64,000 nucleotides of DNA from Phaeovibrio sulfidiphilus (lineage in GTDB: Bacteria; Pseudomonadota; Alphaproteobacteria; Rhodospirillales; Rhodospirillaceae). The notes below the pieces were generated by a model, which saw nothing but the letters and a program-made list of their open reading frames with translations, was not told the origin of the DNA and did not search any database. The position numbers were made by a program, and so were the translations under genes. This document shows positions 63,368 to 64,000 of this stretch, piece by piece; the first letter of the stretch is position 1; each line of letters opens with the position of its first letter. The stretch lies in NCBI RefSeq assembly GCF_014861485.1, contig NZ_JACZHT010000006.1:62001-126000 (forward strand). The letters run 5' to 3'.

Positions 63368-64000
63368 TCACGCCTTCGGAGCCGGGGCGCCCTCCACCTC
63401 CCCGGACACGCCAGCCTCCTCGAAGGTGGCCATGTTGGCGTGACAGAAGCACGCGGCTCGCAGCAGGGGCACGGCCATGACGGCCCCGGTGGCCTCGCCC
63501 AGGGCCATTCCCAGACGCAAGAGGGGCTCGAACCCCATGGCGGCGGCCAGAGCCCCGTGCCCGGGTTCCCGTGACAGGTGTCCGAGGACGCAATGGTCCA
63601 GAGCCCCCGGCTCCACCGCCTGAAGGCACGCGACCGCCGCACAGGTGGTAAACCCGTCCAGAACCACCGGAACGCCGGCAAGACGGGCTGCCACCGTCGC
63701 GCCCGCCATGGCGGCCAGTTCCCGCCCGCCCAGACAGCGAAGGATGTCGAGACCGCTGGCCATCGACGGACGGTGAAGGGCCACCGCCTCACTCACCAGG
63801 CGCGCCTTGTTGGCCAGGGCCTCGCCGCGCACGCCGCTGCCCGGACCGGTCCAGTCCGTTGCCTCGCCCCCGAAAAGGGCCAGCGCCAGGGCCGCGGCAC
63901 AGGTTGTGTTGCCGATACCCGTTTCCCCGATACACAGAAGGTCGGCCCCCTCCAGATCGACGGACAGGCCCACATTCAGGGCCCGGACGAACTCCTCCGG
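63368..64000 (-). CDS. cobT: Nicotinate-nucleotide-dimethylbenzimidazole phosphoribosyltransferase (C-terminal part, cut by window edge)
   Basis: The C-terminal 210 residues are visible and the frame runs open off the right edge. CobT makes alpha-ribazole phosphate for the lower ligand of cobalamin. Family hallmarks are GETGIGNTTCAAA near the start of the fragment, GGRELAAMAG, VLDGFTTCAA and a C-terminal LGEATGA, whose Glu corresponds to the catalytic base of CobT. The full protein is normally about 340-350 residues, so roughly 140 are missing here. A strong terminator follows. No other cob genes are in view. Confidence 0.94.
   Translation of the reverse strand, partial: PEEFVRALNVGLSVDLEGADLLCIGETGIGNTTCAAALALALFGGEATDWTGPGSGVRGEALANKARLVSEAVALHRPSMASGLDILRCLGGRELAAMAGATVAARLAGVPVVLDGFTTCAAVACLQAVEPGALDHCVLGHLSREPGHGALAAAMGFEPLLRLGMALGEATGAVMAVPLLRAACFCHANMATFEEAGVSGEVEGAPAPKA

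Noticed and set aside
63302-64000. Cobalamin riboswitch for cobT
   Set aside because: The 5' end of cobT lies outside the window, and the visible flank is only the 3' terminator.

Overview
The window is a strongly GC-rich chromosome segment of an alphaproteobacterium, most likely in the Rhodospirillales. This is inferred from gene content: an ELM1-type protein, an IalB-type protein, a small membrane protein divergent from rluD, a SufBCDS-SufT cluster, and the MltB-RlpA-DacA-Tmk-HolB-MetG-TatD-metallo-hydrolase string. No rRNA or other decisive marker is present. Nearly all of it is housekeeping DNA. I see no insertion sequence, prophage, CRISPR array or conjugative gene.

Layout. 1-7.8 kb (minus): an eight-gene run from a lytic transglycosylase (mltB-like) through rlpA, a D,D-carboxypeptidase, tmk, holB, metG and tatD to a metallo-hydrolase cut by the left edge. 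Several junctions overlap by 4 bases, so cell-wall and DNA/translation genes are coupled. 8-11.1 kb: a coiled-coil protein and a divergent TPR-sulfotransferase. 11.3-15.1 kb: serC-serA for serine biosynthesis, with divergent pcm. 15.6-23.4 kb: a DEAD-box helicase with a roughly 400-residue Ala/Lys-rich tail, a MORN-repeat protein, a small membrane protein, rluD and an autotransporter. 23.4-25.3 kb: a 1.1-kb, relatively AT-rich gap with several hairpins, followed by a regulator with a duplicated XRE-like DNA-binding module.

25.8-27.8 kb: a GNAT/Rrf2 pair and a metallo-beta-lactamase-fold hydrolase. 28.5-32.5 kb: glnE-hldD, 3 bases apart. 32.7-39.1 kb: a 1291-residue AsmA/YhdP-like envelope protein, a YcxB-like membrane protein and an exported ankyrin protein. 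39.4-42.1 kb: glgB with a DUF2934 protein. 42.4-47.8 kb: sufB-sufC-sufD-sufS-sufT, with a terminator-like hairpin in the sufB leader. 48-53 kb: a TIM-barrel isomerase, an ELM1-type protein, IalB, an RNA methyltransferase and purB. 53.3-57.5 kb: a TetR-type regulator, a hisN-like phosphatase, an oligopeptide-type binding protein and tRNA-Val(CAC). 58-58.7 kb: a VPLPA-CTERM surface protein. 59-62.6 kb: a large NfnAB-like flavin/iron-sulfur fusion oxidoreductase. 63.4-64 kb: the 3' part of cobT, cut by the right edge.

The best candidates for something new are the 1179-residue fusion oxidoreductase with its unassigned N-terminal domain, the duplicated-module XRE regulator with the structured gap upstream of it, and the sufB leader hairpin. 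None of these is proven to be a new system from sequence alone.
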